A stretch of DNA of 64,000 bases from Bactericera cockerelli (Eukaryota > Arthropoda > Insecta > Hemiptera > Triozidae), in the NCBI GenBank assembly GCA_024516035.1, contig CM044958.1:43992303-44056302 (forward strand), in the 5' to 3' direction. Made by a program: the position numbers and the translations under genes. Below are positions 11,466-21,779 of this stretch, in pieces. A model generated the notes under the pieces. The model was given only the letters and a program-made list of their open reading frames with translations, was not told the origin of the DNA and made no database searches. The stretch's first letter is position 1; each line of letters opens with the position of its first letter.

Positions 11466-12180
11466 TTAAAAAAAAAGGTTTTCTTTTCTTTCTATTCACA
11501 AAAAGTCAAAGGGGGATTGCCTCTTTGAATCGAAGTGAATAATTGACACATTGCTCAACTCGAGCATCAATGGGTCGATTAGACCTCGGGATCTCAATGG
11601 GCGACAAGTGGGGGGGGGGCGACCATTCAATCATGGCGCCCAGGGCCCCCCAGCCCCTCGCTACTAAACACGTGGGGGCGCCCAATGTGCTATTAGGAAG
11701 GGCGGCGAATAATTACGAAATAATTTAAAACTTTTAAATGAATGGTGGCGCGGGGAGGGGGGGGAGGTGATTAAAAAAAGTTCGATTTTTTTTTCTCTCA
11801 CCACCCCCTCTCGCCCCCCCCCAAAAAAAAGACCGATATCCCCCCCTTGAAAACTTCTCTTTTTATGGTTCAAGTTTAGCAGGAGACTTGCTTGTTAGGG
11901 ATATGATTTTTTTTTATAAGTAAATATAACATAGATACTTCAAATTACTTTTAAAGTCAGACAAAACAATCCTCCATTAACAACAAATTAAATATCACAT
12001 TTCGGCTACACTGAACATGGATATGGTGTTGCTGATGACTTCGTCAAATATCTCAGTTAATACATACCTACAAGAATTAACTTCTTAGAAAGGAATTTGT
12101 CAGCTTTCCAAAGGATAATGAAAGTCGTGTGATGTCTATACCAGAATTTTTCAGCTTTCCAAGGGATAGTGAAAGTCGTG
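11466..12180. other. No gene seen; G- and C-runs and a 57-bp local duplication
   Basis: G and C runs lie at 11610-11620, 11756-11764 and 11815-11822. At about 12098-12180 the phrase CAGCTTTCCAA-GGATA-TGAAAGTCGTGTGATG occurs twice, spaced about 57 bp apart. No gene is recognised. Confidence 0.4.
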
Positions 12181-12425
12181 TGATGGCACGCTCTTGTTCT
12201 TTTCTGTAACGAAAGTTAAGCAACCTCCAGCGAGGTTAGGACTTTAATGGGAGCCCATTCAAATTCAAAACCTCATGATGGGCTATTTCCGGCCACACTC
12301 AAGCTAGGTAAGGTTAATTTGAGTAGCTGATTTGTGGGTTTTCAGATAATGGAGGGTAAAACCCCTGGAGGGTATAACGCCCGTCGTTACCATGCAGACA
12401 AAAGTTGAAAGCGACGTCAAAAAAA
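12181..12425 (+). mobile_element. SINE-H copy 1 (5S rRNA-like head)
   Basis: The head has GAAAGTTAAGC, then GCGAGGTTAGGACTTTAATGG, a decayed version of the 5S rRNA internal promoter region. It is followed by the core shared with family G: TTTCCGGCCACACTCAAGC, GGTTAATTTGAGTAGCTG, AATGGAGGGTAAAACCCC and a GAAAGCGACGT end. It is more degenerate than the copy at 61991-62242. There is a short duplication around the 'aacccctggagggtataacg' stretch. Confidence 0.7.
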
Positions 12426-12560
12426 TATCCTCGTCCATCAGAGGGGTGCATGTTATTACCTTCATGAACATGTAAGGAGAAAAATTAATTTGCTATTGTT
12501 TCGATTTCCTTCCTCTGTGTTAAAACTAACCAAGATGATCGATTTTAAGGGACAGATTTG

Positions 12561-12742
12561 AGGCATTACGGTGAGACACAGGGTCCACTCATACCTCGTG
12601 AGGAAAAATGAGTAGCTGCTTTAATGTGAGCAGCGACCAATGGCGGAATTAAAGGATAAGATATTAGGATAATAAAGATACGGAAAGTCCTATAATTTTG
12701 CGGTACCCACTAATATTGTGTTTTAATAACATAAATAAACCC
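12561..12742 (+). mobile_element. SINE-C copy 2, 5'-truncated
   Basis: It begins within the head region (GCATTACGGTGAGACAC) and keeps the body (GGGTCCACTCATACCTCGTG) and the tail (GCGGTACCCACTAATATTGTG). The tRNA-like box A is missing. Confidence 0.75.
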
Positions 12743-12984
12743 ATTATTATTATTATTACATTGAGTTAACCATTACTCCTATTACTTCATGGAAATACTA
12801 ACCATTTAGAAAAAGTTTAGTGTGAGAGGCCTTGGTATCTAAAAGTCATTGGACGGCGCGCGGCGATCGGACCTCGGAGGCTATTAATGTCAGAGCGGAG
12901 GTGATAATGGACGAGCGGAGGTGATAATGGACGAGTGGAGGTGATAAATACTTCCATTACTACACTGGCACGCGAGATGGTATC

Positions 12985-13330
12985 GAAAACAAGAGGAGGA
13001 GGCTTCTCCTTCTCTTGGAGGAGGAGGAGGAGAAGGAGATAGAGGAGGAGGGGGAGAAGGAGATAGAGAAGGATGACTGGAGGAGGAGGAGGAGAAGGAG
13101 ATAGAGAAGGATGAGTGGAGGAGGAGGAGGAAGAGGAGGAGAAGGAGGATGAGGAGGGGGAGTGGAGGAGGAGTGGTGGAGGAAGAGAAGAAGAAGAAAA
13201 AGAAGGGGGAGGGGCAGGAGAAGAAGGAGGAGGAGGAGGAAAAGGAGGAGGGGCAGGAGAATAAGAAGGAGGAGGAGGAGGAAAAGGGGGAGGGGCAGGA
13301 AAACAAGGAGGAGGAGGTGTTGATGATATC
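12985..13330 (+). repeat. (GGA)n/(GGAGAA)n polypurine tract
   Basis: Plus-strand purine tract with internal near-duplicates (GGGGCAGGAGAA and GGAGATAGAG phrases). The Pro/Ser-rich minus-strand frames at 12817-13389 and 12890-13306 are shadows of this tract. Confidence 0.9.
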
Positions 13331-13580
13331 AGGTGATGGGATGAGATAGGTGATGGGGAATTAGGGAGATACATGTAGACCGGTATCATGTGATAGTTTG
13401 TTGATGTTGGGTGGGAACGGGGTTCAAGGACAGAGGAAAAGAGGGAGGGAGATATAAGGAAAACAGGGGAGGGGGATATAAAAAGTTAACTGATGAATAG
13501 ACCTGGGCACTGGAGGGAAATGAAGGGAATAAGTGGGGGGGGGGGGGAGTATAAGTAGATAGCTAATGATTCACATATTT
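13331..13580. other. Purine-rich unannotated sequence with a G run
   Basis: A run of 13 or more G lies at about 13535-13547. Nothing else is recognised. Confidence 0.4.
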
Positions 13581-13835
13581 TGTCTGCCTTGGTAGCTCAG
13601 TGGTAAAGGCGGCACTCTGTGAATCCAAAGATTCCAGAAGGAGCAAGGACTCTGATTGTTAAGTCTCCTCTGTAAATAAACATCAACAAAAAAAAAAAAA
13701 GATTTCAGAGTTCGTGGGTTCGAAACTCAGCCGGAACATGACGAGTTATCTTCTCATTTGGGATTTTCAACACATAATAATATGTCTTGCGCTTACTGCT
13801 GCAATAATGGGACTTTAAGACGATATTATTTTCAT
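13581..13835 (+). mobile_element. SINE-B copy, split by a 60-nt poly(A)-tailed insertion
   Basis: The tRNA-like head contains CTTGGTAGCTCAGTGGTAAAG (box A) and TCGTGGGTTCGAAACTC (box B). The body contains TTACTGCTG-AATAATGGGACTT. Between the anticodon region and box B lies a foreign segment at about 13640-13700 (see that entry). Confidence 0.75.
13640..13700 (+). mobile_element. Very short poly(A)-tailed retroposed fragment
   Basis: The segment starts GGAGCAAGGACTCTGATTG, continues with CTCTGTAAATAAACATC and ends in a run of 13 A. It is flanked by GATTCCAGA and GATTTCAGA, a 9-bp target duplication with one mismatch. The same core (GCAAGGACTCTGAAT) occurs at 14760-14818 with its own duplication. 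It looks like the extreme 3' end of a LINE inserted after drastic 5' truncation, but the parent element is not in the window. Confidence 0.65.
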
Positions 13836-14748
13836 TATTTTATTTTCTGCTTTTGGAACGAAGAATGGCTTAAAGCAGGCGATAGTCACTAATTTGGTCT
13901 ACCTGACACCGAGGACAGTGTAGTTAGCATATAATCGAAGCAGGTATATTGAGAGATGATGGGCGGGGAACTTCTATGCGGACATGAGAACTAGCAGGTG
14001 AAATATTCAGGACTTACAAGGCCAAAACTCAAATTGCGGATAAATGCTGCCTCTTCTACAACCAACTCGTTTGATATTAAGTTATTTATGCATAAGATTA
14101 ATAATGTCTTGCTATTAGGGGATGGCTGGGGGAATATAAACAGAGAGTAGACTATCAGTCTGGCTGGGGGACTAAAAACAGGGAGTAGAGCAGCATTGGC
14201 TTTGTTCTGGGGGCCCTTGTTAATTATTAGCCTTCTTGTAAAGACTGTGGTAGAACTGCTGAGTCATTCCTCCACGGTCTGGCTACCATTGTTCACGATG
14301 ACGCCACCTTTTGATGATGATTAGGGTATGTTGAACTCTCTCGGAGTACCAGAACCAACCAGCCTCATGAGGAAGAGGTTGACTAATGCCAAACTCAAGT
14401 ATAGGCTCGGGAAAAAGCAAAGTGAGAGAAGAATGCATTCTTTGAATGCATTCAAGACAACTTGTGATATTCTTGATCTCTACAAAACCTGAACATCTGT
14501 CTTTTGAAGTGCTCGAATTCCGAAGTCTTGATTGGAACGCGAGTCATTTCGCGCCCCATTGAACCCTTATCCCTTTATTGTTGACTCGGGACCATAAACC
14601 GTAGACCCCGTTTGAGTAAAATATGCTGCAGTGTTTGTAGAACGGTTAGTCAGGGGTCAGGGTGTCGTCCCTAGCACCTGGATGAGATACCTGGGGCGCC
14701 AGTGACAGGGTCGAAGAGAATGTCTCCCTCTTATTTTGTGGGATAAAA
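13836..14748. other. No gene seen
   Basis: A local duplication of GGCTGGGGGAATATAAACAG / GGCTGGGGGACTAAAAACAG lies at about 14124-14185, each followed by G-A-GAGTAGA. No frame resembles a protein. Confidence 0.4.
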
Positions 14749-14759
14749 AACTGATTTGG

Positions 14760-14818
14760 GGCAAGGACTCTGAATACTGTTACAGACCTCTCTTTAAATA
14801 CATATTTTAAAAAAAAAA
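14760..14818 (+). mobile_element. Very short poly(A)-tailed retroposed fragment, second copy
   Basis: GGCAAGGACTCTGAATACTG, CTCTCTTTAAATACATATTTT and a run of A lie between AACTGATTTGG and AACTGATTTCGG, an imperfect 11-12-bp target duplication. The core matches the fragment at 13640-13700. Confidence 0.65.
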
Positions 14819-14835
14819 ACTGATTTCGGAGAATA

Positions 14836-15034
14836 TTTTTTTTTTTTTAAGATGAGTGTTTTACAACCGTTTTTATTTCGCAGCCATGAAACAGGAGCTA
14901 CTGTAGACGCTTGTGGTCTGTGTTGTGGCCTGCCCATCCCGTAGTATGCGTCCCCTCTGGTGAGCGAGAAGTGACACAATACTTCCCAATTAGGTGCTGG
15001 GTCAACACGAGCGCACCGGAAGGTATCCCTTATA
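14836..15034 (-). mobile_element. SINE-F copy 2, head missing
   Basis: The body is recognisable from GATGAGTGTTTTACAACCG to GCACCGGAAGGTATCCCTTA (plus-strand sense). The tRNA-like head that should follow is replaced by a family D tail. Confidence 0.75.
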
Positions 15035-15049
15035 ATAAATCCGATATTG

Positions 15050-15225
15050 TTTTCTTCAAGAGATTGCCAAAGGCAATAACCTCGCCCTTCAGTTAATAGG
15101 ACATCTGAATGTATTTTATCCATGTTATTAATCTTTTCATCTTGTTTATTTTGTTCATAATTTTTATCATTACTTGTTTGTACATATATTATGTCCTATT
15201 AATATAATATTCAATAATAATAATA
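15050..15225 (+). mobile_element. Family D tail, copy 1 (LINE-3'-end-like)
   Basis: AGATTGCCAAAGGCAATAAC, then CGCCCTTCAGTTAATAGGACAT, then an AT-rich tail ending in an AAT repeat. The same segment recurs at 15580, 23700, 26850, 27470 and 37190. No coding part or pol III head is attached in any copy. A LINE 3' end is my best guess. Confidence 0.55.
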
Positions 15226-15280
15226 ATTCTACTTAAACAGCTACACAAGGAAAAGTGTGTACGTGTCCATCCGTTATAAT

Positions 15281-15390
15281 GAAAATACTCTTTAGTGGAA
15301 AGTAACCACCAGACGTGGTTTATGCTCAAAGCATTTCCTACCACTTAACCCTCAGAGTCTTATTATTATGTGGTCACAAACTCAAAACGA
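15281..15390 (-). mobile_element. SINE-A fragment, tail half only
   Basis: The minus-strand tail and body (ACTCTTTAGTGGAAAGTAACC and ACCCTCAGAGTCTTATTATTA in plus sense) are present. The tRNA-like head is absent. Confidence 0.7.
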
Positions 15391-16580
15391 AAGAACATTC
15401 AATCTCTTCATGGGTCCGAGGATCCTTGTTCATTAAGTTGGTTGGAAGAGATTACACTTTACTTATTTTTACAAAACAATCAACAGCAACATATTAATAA
15501 CAATAATTTAAAAAAAAAAATTAGAAATATGTACAAAAAAATAAAGAACATTATTAATTTTTAATTACATTTTTTTTTGTAATCCGGGGCGAAGTTAATG
15601 CCTTAGACATTCTCTTCCACTTAACGCCGGTTGAATGTTGCTTACTTTTTAATAATAATAATTTTATTTTTATTGTTGATTTACCTTACGGTGTATACAA
15701 TTTTCTTATATCTAGTCTTAAAACTAACTTGAATATAGTATATTTACTTATTTTAAAAACAAAAAAAATAAAAATAAAAAGAGGAGAATGTAGCTTTTAC
15801 CGTGTAGCTCAGTGGAATCTCACCTTTTCGTACGAACGAAACGGGAATACAAGCTCTTCATAGGTCCAGGGGTAGTCAAGTTCATCGAGTGATCCACACA
15901 GTATAAGCTATCACTTTAAAATTATGTGTTGTTCACCTTCGAGCCGGGAAGGTGACCAAATATTGACTAACAATAAGGGGGCATGTTTACGACCGGTGCT
16001 GCCGTGAATAAAGACTTAATTTATCTTGGGAGTAAATTTCACAACTGAAAATCACCTTCAATCAATAATATTCCTTTTTAATTGGGAATGAAATTTGATT
16101 GGCGGATGTTTCAGTTATAATTTCTATGTAAATAGATAAATAAAATAAATAAGTAACTATCTACCTTATTCTTTAAACTACTAGCCGCGTTGCATCAGGT
16201 AGGCCTATGTTGCGGTATGTTCATCGAGGCATGGGCGTGCTGGTGAAAGAAAGTTTTTTTGGTAGTTATTATATTTCAACTTCAAAAAAATAATATTTGA
16301 AATCTAAAAAGCTCTTTACTAAAAAGCACTGTAACAATAGGAATCATAGCAAATTTCAGCTCAATCGGACTTGTACTTCGCGAGATATGCAGTTTTGGAA
16401 AAAGCTCAACCTTTAAAAATTGTTGTTTTGAATAGAGTTATGCTGCAATGGGAAAGAAAAATCAGAAATTAACCCTTGATCTCAGGTTCAGCCCTGAGAT
16501 CAAACGAGGTTTACACCCAAATAAGGAGAAAACAAAAACGCATTTACTCTACATTGCAATAGAATCTCGTAACCGTATTT
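15391..16580. other. No gene; family D scrap at 15580-15632 (minus)
   Basis: GGGGCGAAGTTAATGCC and ATTCTCTTCCACTTAACGCC at 15586-15634 are a decayed minus-strand family D copy. 'AGCTCAATCGGACTTGTAC...CGAGATATGCAG' at about 16357-16392 resembles the 'fragment-before-GACAGAC' repeat seen near 22.2 kb. The rest is unassigned. Confidence 0.35.
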
Positions 16581-16798
16581 AATAATAATAATAACACTCT
16601 TTAGCGCAACCACTAGGCGAGGTTTATGTTATGCTCAAAGCATTTTATAACACCTAACCCTCAGAGTCTCATTATTATGTGGTGACAAACTCAAATTAAT
16701 GAGGAAAAATTCATGCACTGGGTGGGATTCGAACCAACGGATCCCTACGCTACTTGGATCATCAGACCAGCGCCTTAACCAATTGACTACCAGTGCAC
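16581..16798 (-). mobile_element. SINE-A copy 2, full length
   Basis: Read on the minus strand, the head runs from GTGCACTGGTAGTCAATTGG to GGTTCGAATCCCACCCAGTG and the copy ends with ATT repeats. GCACTGG and CCAGTGC can pair as a 7-bp acceptor-like stem. Box B is canonical. Confidence 0.85.
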
Positions 16799-17054
16799 TT
16801 AGACTACCTTCTTTCAATTTCTCTAACATGCGATTATCGGCGGCCCCCACGATCGGGGTTATACTAATAAGTAGAAGCCTAAAGGAAAATAATGTGTTTA
16901 TTAAGTTTACATTATTTTCTACATAAACACATACATAGCTTTAACAGAGACACGTTTCATTTCACTTCTGTATGTATAGGTATATACGCCTCAGGACTAG
17001 ATAGGAAGGTGTTGGGCGTCCTTAGAAAGAAAGTTTATCTCAGTGAGAAATTGA

Positions 17055-17500
17055 TGGGTCTCCCTCCCTCTCTCCCTTTTTCCTACCTCCTTCCTCTTCC
17101 TCTTCTACCTTCTCCCTTTCATTTACTCTCCTTTTCTCTCCCTCCCTCTTCTTTCTCACTACATCTCACTCTTCTTTTCTCTCCCTTTTTCCTACCTCCT
17201 CCTTCTCTTCTCTCCATCTCCTATCTTCTCCCTTTCATTTCCCCTCCTTTTCTCTCCCTCCCTCTCTCCCTCTACTGCCTCTTCTTTCTCACTACATCTC
17301 CCTCTCCTTTTCCCTCCCTCTCGCCCTTTCCTTCTTCTCCTTCTCCTCCCTCTCTCTCACCCTTCCCTTCCTTCTCACTATCTCTCCTATTCTCTCCCAC
17401 ACTCCCTCCCTCCCTCTCTCCCCTCTCTCTCTCTCTCCCTTTTCTCTCTCTCTCTCTCTATCTCCCCCTTTCTCTCCCTCTCCCACAATTTCCTCCTATG
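17055..17500 (+). repeat. CT-rich tract with ~110-bp imperfect repeats
   Basis: Phrases such as CTTCTCCCTTTCATTT and CTTTCTCACTACATCTC recur two or three times. The 312-residue Ser/Pro/Leu frame at 16892-17830 runs through this tract and a SINE, so it is not a gene. Confidence 0.85.
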
Positions 17501-17640
17501 TGTTTTCAATTTACTTTAGATGAGATTATCGCCTGTTTTTCTTTTCATATTCCCCTCGTCTTCAATTTTTTTTTAACCTTTTTTATACCCACTTTGACAC
17601 CTTTATCCTTTCATGAAATTGATCGAAATGATTTCAGCAC
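17501..17640. other. Short unique gap between pyrimidine tracts
   Basis: No feature recognised. Confidence 0.3.
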
Positions 17641-17725
17641 TGTCACTCTCTCTCTCTCTCTCTTTCTCTTTTTCTCTCTCTCTCGCTATCTATCTCTCTC
17701 TTCCCTGTCTCTCTCTCTCTATCTT
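17641..17725 (+). repeat. (CT)n microsatellite
   Basis: Pyrimidine run directly abutting the T-rich tail of the SINE-F copy that follows. Confidence 0.9.
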
Positions 17726-17990
17726 TTTTTTTTAAAGATGAGTGTTTCACAGCTTTTTTTATTTCGTAGCCATGAAACAGGAGCTACTGTAGACGCTGAT
17801 GGTCTGTGTTGTAGCCTGCCCATCCCGTAGTATGCCTCCGCTCTGATGGGCGAGAAGTGACACAATACTCGTACTTCCCAATTAGGTGCTGGGTCAACAC
17901 GAGCGCACCGGAAGGTATCCCTTACAAACAACTGCAAACAAATTTTGAATAGAAATTTTTGTTCGCGCGGGGGTTCGAACCTAATCACGC
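17726..17990 (-). mobile_element. SINE-F copy 3, partly truncated head
   Basis: The body runs from GATGAGTGTTTCACAGC to GCACCGGAAGGTATCCCTTA (plus sense). The copy then carries CGCGGGGGTTCGAACCTAATC, a box-B-containing remnant of the head. The outer head is missing. A small insertion (CTCGTA) distinguishes it from copies 1 and 2. Confidence 0.75.
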
Positions 17991-18720
17991 CTCTCTCTCT
18001 CTCTCATCACACACATTATCCATCTCTCTTCTTCAAACTCACTCTCTCTCTATTTTAATTTCTCTCTCTTATTTTTTAAATTCTTGCACTCTTCTTTTAC
18101 AACTCTCTCTCTCTCTATCTCACTCTCTCTCTCTCTTTCTCTATCACGCTCTCTCTCTCCCTACTACTTTTTTATATATCTGCTACATTTTTTTCTTTCT
18201 TTCTCTCTCTCTCTCTCTGTAAGGTACCCTATTTACCACACCTTGAAGCATTTTCATTACATCTTTCAATCTCCCCCCCCCCCTCTCTCTTTCTCTCTCT
18301 CCCCTCTCATTCCTGCCTAGATTTTTTTTTCTGAACCAATCTTTTATTCTTTTCATACGAATATAATATACATTACAATCATCATCACTCACGGCACTTT
18401 TCTCTCTCTCTCCCTTTTCACCTCCTTTATCTCTCTCTCTCTCTCTCTCTTTCTCTCTCCCTATTTTTTCTTGCTTTCTTCCCCGTCCCAGCCTTTTTCT
18501 CTTTCTCTCTATCTCTCCCCCCCTCAATTTCGCTCTTTTTTTATCATTCTCTCTCCATTTCTTTTTGTCTCTCTCTCTTTTTCTCTCCTTCTCTATTTCT
18601 CTCTCTCTCCTTTTCTGTCCTACTCTCCCTTTCTATCCCTTCTTTCATCTCTCCCTCCCTCTTCCTATGACTGCCACAAACATTTCTCTTTCTAACAGTT
18701 TTTCTCCACTCTACATACAC
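17991..18720 (+). repeat. Compound CT-rich microsatellite tract
   Basis: Several (CT)n blocks are separated by short AT-rich spacers. A C run lies at about 18272-18282. Frames on both strands (for example 18183-18527 minus and 18471-18695 plus) are composition artefacts. Confidence 0.9.
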
Positions 18721-19256
18721 ATATATCATTATATCCCATTCAAGGGTAATGTGGGTAAGACATTTCTCCATTAGAGCAGCAATAGTATATACCATTGCTG
18801 TATACTATAGTTTATATTCTATATACCCATCCATAGACTGTCATACTAAGGGCGAGAATACATGCATGAATAATTAACGCCCGCCAGTCGAACCAAAATC
18901 CCCGAACCTACAGCCGGAAGTTCTGTACGGATGGCTGAAGCTATAACGCCCCTTCAAACTTTTCTGCATATGTAATAGAAACAAAAGTTGGATTTTTTTT
19001 TTTTTTTTCATCCTTTCCTCTACTTCGCCATTTCTCTGTTATTGTTTCCTACACGTAGACGAGTTTTCTGCATTGTCCTCACGAGGCCATAGATTTTTGA
19101 GGACAAATAAGAAAAAAGAATGTCCGAATTTATCAGAACATGTATCATTTTTTTTTTTTTTTTTTTTTTTCTTCCACATAAATATAATACCTATATCTTA
19201 ATACTCGTACATTGACATGTGTTCTCATTCATGCATTACAACAGAATTTCGAAACA
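18721..19256. other. No gene; T runs
   Basis: Poly-T runs lie at about 18990-19007 and 19149-19170. No repeat family from elsewhere in the window is recognised. Confidence 0.35.
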
Positions 19257-19472
19257 TCGGGGGTTTAACATTGCTTTCAACTACATACTCATATCACGAC
19301 GGTGGTGTTACCCTCAATTCTCAGGAAACTCACAAACGTGCTACCGACAAAGACCTCACCCCGCCTGAGTTGGGCCGGAATGACAACATAACGAATTTCC
19401 TTCATGAACGTTGCTTAATTTTCGGTGATCCTACGAGAACCGGTGAATTCAACGCGCCATTGACGCCGGCGA
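19257..19472 (-). mobile_element. SINE-H copy 2 (5S rRNA-like head), decayed
   Basis: On the minus strand the order is GGCGTCAATGGCGCG, ACCGAAAATTAAGC (5S-like box), then a shortened promoter region. The family G/H core follows, with CCGGCCCAACTCAGG and GAGGGTAACACC. The GGATGGGTGACC box is lost. The 101-residue frame at 19217-19522 is a chance opening through it. Confidence 0.65.
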
Positions 19473-19537
19473 GCTTAGAAGTAAAATTGGAAGTTAACTT
19501 GGAGTTTTTTATTTGTTGGTAATTTACTTCATCTGTT

Positions 19538-19760
19538 ATAATAATAATAGCACTCTTTAGTGGAAAGGTAACCACCAAGCGAGGATAATGCTCAAAGCAT
19601 TTTCTACCACCTAACCCTCAGAGTCTTATTATTATGTGGTCACAAACTCAAATTAATGAGGAAAAATTTATGCACTGGGTGGGATTCGAACCAACGGATC
19701 CCTTCGCTACCTGGATTCCTGGATTACTAGACTAGCACCTTAACCACTTGACCAGTGCAC
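19538..19760 (-). mobile_element. SINE-A copy 3
   Basis: Full-length minus-strand copy. The anticodon region is disturbed by a local duplication (GGATTCCTGGATTA) and the head is slightly shortened near the D-arm. Confidence 0.85.
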
Positions 19761-19867
19761 GGTTTGTGTATCTAAATTGTTAACTGGCTTGTAACTTTTA
19801 GTATTATTGTGACAGAGCGCCTCGGTATCAATTTGGTAACAAACCTTCTGTATCTATTCTTTTGAAA

Positions 19868-20270
19868 ATAACAATAACATCGCCCTATTTATAGTGCCCG
19901 GATTAAAACTCCCAATATTTCAGATGTAAGCCCAAGACGTAATATTAATAATAATAACACTCTCTAGTGGAAGGTAACCATAAGGCGAGGTTAGTGCTCA
20001 GATAATTTTTTACCACCCAACCCTCAGAGTCTTATTATATAACTCAAATTAATGAGGAAAAGTTCATGCACTGGGTGGGATCCGAAACAACGGATCCCTA
20101 TGCTACCTGGATTATTAGACTAGCGCGTTAACCACTTGACTACCAGTGCACTTTTATTATGTGGCCAAAATTCCAAATGGGAGCATAACTTGTCATATCC
20201 CGGCGCGGTTTCGAACCCACGACCTCTGGATTACCATACAGGCGCTTCGACCACCGAGCTACCGGTACAT
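19868..20270 (-). mobile_element. SINE-B copy 2, interrupted by SINE-A
   Basis: The minus-strand head (ACCGGTAGCTCGGTGGTCGA, GGTAATCCAGAGGTCGTGG) ends at 20270 and the tail (CCTATTTATAGTGCCCGG in plus sense) lies at 19880-19900. The two halves are separated by a complete SINE-A at 19944-20152. Alignment with the uninterrupted copy at 29880-30060 places the insertion in the AATATTATTATG segment. Confidence 0.8.
19944..20152 (-). mobile_element. SINE-A copy 4, nested in SINE-B
   Basis: Complete A copy, from ATT-repeat tail to CAGTGCAC head, inserted inside the B element. This shows that A was active after this B copy was placed. Confidence 0.8.
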
Positions 20271-20621
20271 ACTTCGTGCAAATGTATTTTCAAATGTAAA
20301 AACCGCAGAAATATTACACACTACTCTCTTTTGCATTCTTTAAGTCAGTGTGCAGCAAAAGTAGGTACAGTTAAAATTTTGAAAGAAAAAAATTACGAAC
20401 AGTAAAAGTAAAATTAAAAAGATTATGGTAAGGACCTCTATTAGAGAAGGTAAAAAAATCCTGTCCATGGAAAGAGAGCGGTATTTTTTAGAAGCTAGAT
20501 GTTTAATCCGGTGAAAAATCTGGAGGAAAAAAAAGTTGCCGTCTAAGGAAAATGACAAATAGCCTGAAATCTTTCAGGCTCACATAATCATTAAATAAGA
20601 GAAATTAGAACTGTTTGTTCT

Positions 20622-21180
20622 CTCTTTCAGAGGGAGAAGTGTTCTCCCTTTCATAAATAGGTTTCCCTTTCGGAGGGACAAGTGATCTCCCATAAATAGT
20701 TCTCCCTTTCAAACAAACGTAGTTCTCCCCTTCAGAGGGAGAAGTGATCTCCCTTTCATAAATAGTTCTCCCTTTCAGAGGGAGAAGTGATCTCCCTTTC
20801 ATAAATAGTTCTCCCTTTCAGAGGGAGAAGTGATCTCCCTTTCATGAATAGTTCTCCCTTTCAAACATAGTTCTGCCTTTCAGAGGGAGAATTATTCTCC
20901 CTTGCATAAATAGTTCTCCCTTTCAGAGGGAGAATTGTTCTCCCTTTCATAAATAATTCTCCCTTTCAGAGGGAAAAGTGTTTTACCTTTCATAAATAGT
21001 TCTCCCTTTCAGAGGAAGAACTGTTCTCCCTTTCATAAAAAGTTCTGCCTTTCACAGGGAGAACTGTTCTCCCTCTGAAAAGTCGTGGGTTCGAAAGAGG
21101 GAGAACTATTTATGGTCTCCCTTTCATAAATAGTTGTTTCTTTCAGAGGGAGAAGTGTTCTTTCATAAATATCAGAGGGA
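20622..21180 (+). repeat. 43-bp hairpin minisatellite, ~13 units
   Basis: The unit is GTTCTCCCTTTCAGAGGGAG + AAGTGATCTCCCTTTCATAA + ATA. Inside each unit TTCTCCCT and AGGGAGAA form an 8-bp stem around a TTCAG loop. Near 21083-21120 the orientation flips (AGAGGGAGAACTATTTATG), next to TCGTGGGTTCGAAA, the same sequence as the SINE-B box B. Confidence 0.9.
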
Positions 21181-21380
21181 GTGAGTTTCCCTAGGAATTA
21201 CAGAAAAAATCCGACTTATTTTGTTTTATAATACTGCAAGTGACTCATTGAAACCCAAAGGGAGCCAAGCAATGGTGGAATTGAGATGGAAAATGATAAA
21301 TGATAGAAGGAGAATTGAGTCATTTACTCAGAAATTTAGGAAATACTCGTCCTCTGTGTACAGTTCATTTCATTTATTTT

Positions 21381-21690
21381 TGTCCCGATAGCTCAGTGGT
21401 CAAGGCATCGCGTCGGTATAGTAATCCAGAGGTCGTGGGTTCGAAACCTCATAGTAATACTTCTTGGACTTACTGCTGGAATAATGAGACTTAGGTATTA
21501 GTCCTAGTCGGACAGTAGAAATAGGACAAAAATTCGACTCCTTATTTTGGATGTGTTGATCTGAGTAGCGAATTCTGGGCGGAATTCTGGGCAAATTATG
21601 TTATTAAATATATCGAAAAGTCCATAATTATGCGCTTCGCACTAAAACTGTGATATAATAACCCAAAAAAAAAAAAAAAAAAAAAAAAAT
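21381..21690 (+). mobile_element. SINE-B head joined to SINE-C tail
   Basis: The head reads TGTCCCGATAGCTCAGTGGT and GTCGTGGGTTCGAAACCTC (family B). It is followed by the B body (TTACTGCTGGAATAATGAGAC). The distal half changes to the family C tail: GAGTAGC, GGCGGAATT, GAAAAGTCCATAATTATG, GCACTAAAACTGTGATATAA. A 28-nt A run ends the element. Confidence 0.7.
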
Positions 21691-21779
21691 AGATTATTTT
21701 GTTATTTATGATTATATTAACTGAACTATTTTAATAATTTTGAAAGTCCAGCTAGATTTATAAAACTCAGTTCACACTC

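Noticed and set aside
12817..13389. 190-residue proline/serine-rich minus-strand frame
   Set aside because: It is the complement of a (GGA)n tract. Overlapping frames on both strands are equally open.
16892..17830. 312-residue open frame
   Set aside because: It runs through a CT-rich minisatellite and a SINE-F copy. Composition is Ser/Pro/Leu only, with no conserved motif.
19217..19522. 101-residue protein with a plausible composition
   Set aside because: The frame lies across a minus-strand SINE-H copy and its flank. It is a chance opening.
20622..21180. CRISPR array
   Set aside because: The regular 43-bp units have no variable spacers, and the genome is eukaryotic. It is a minisatellite.
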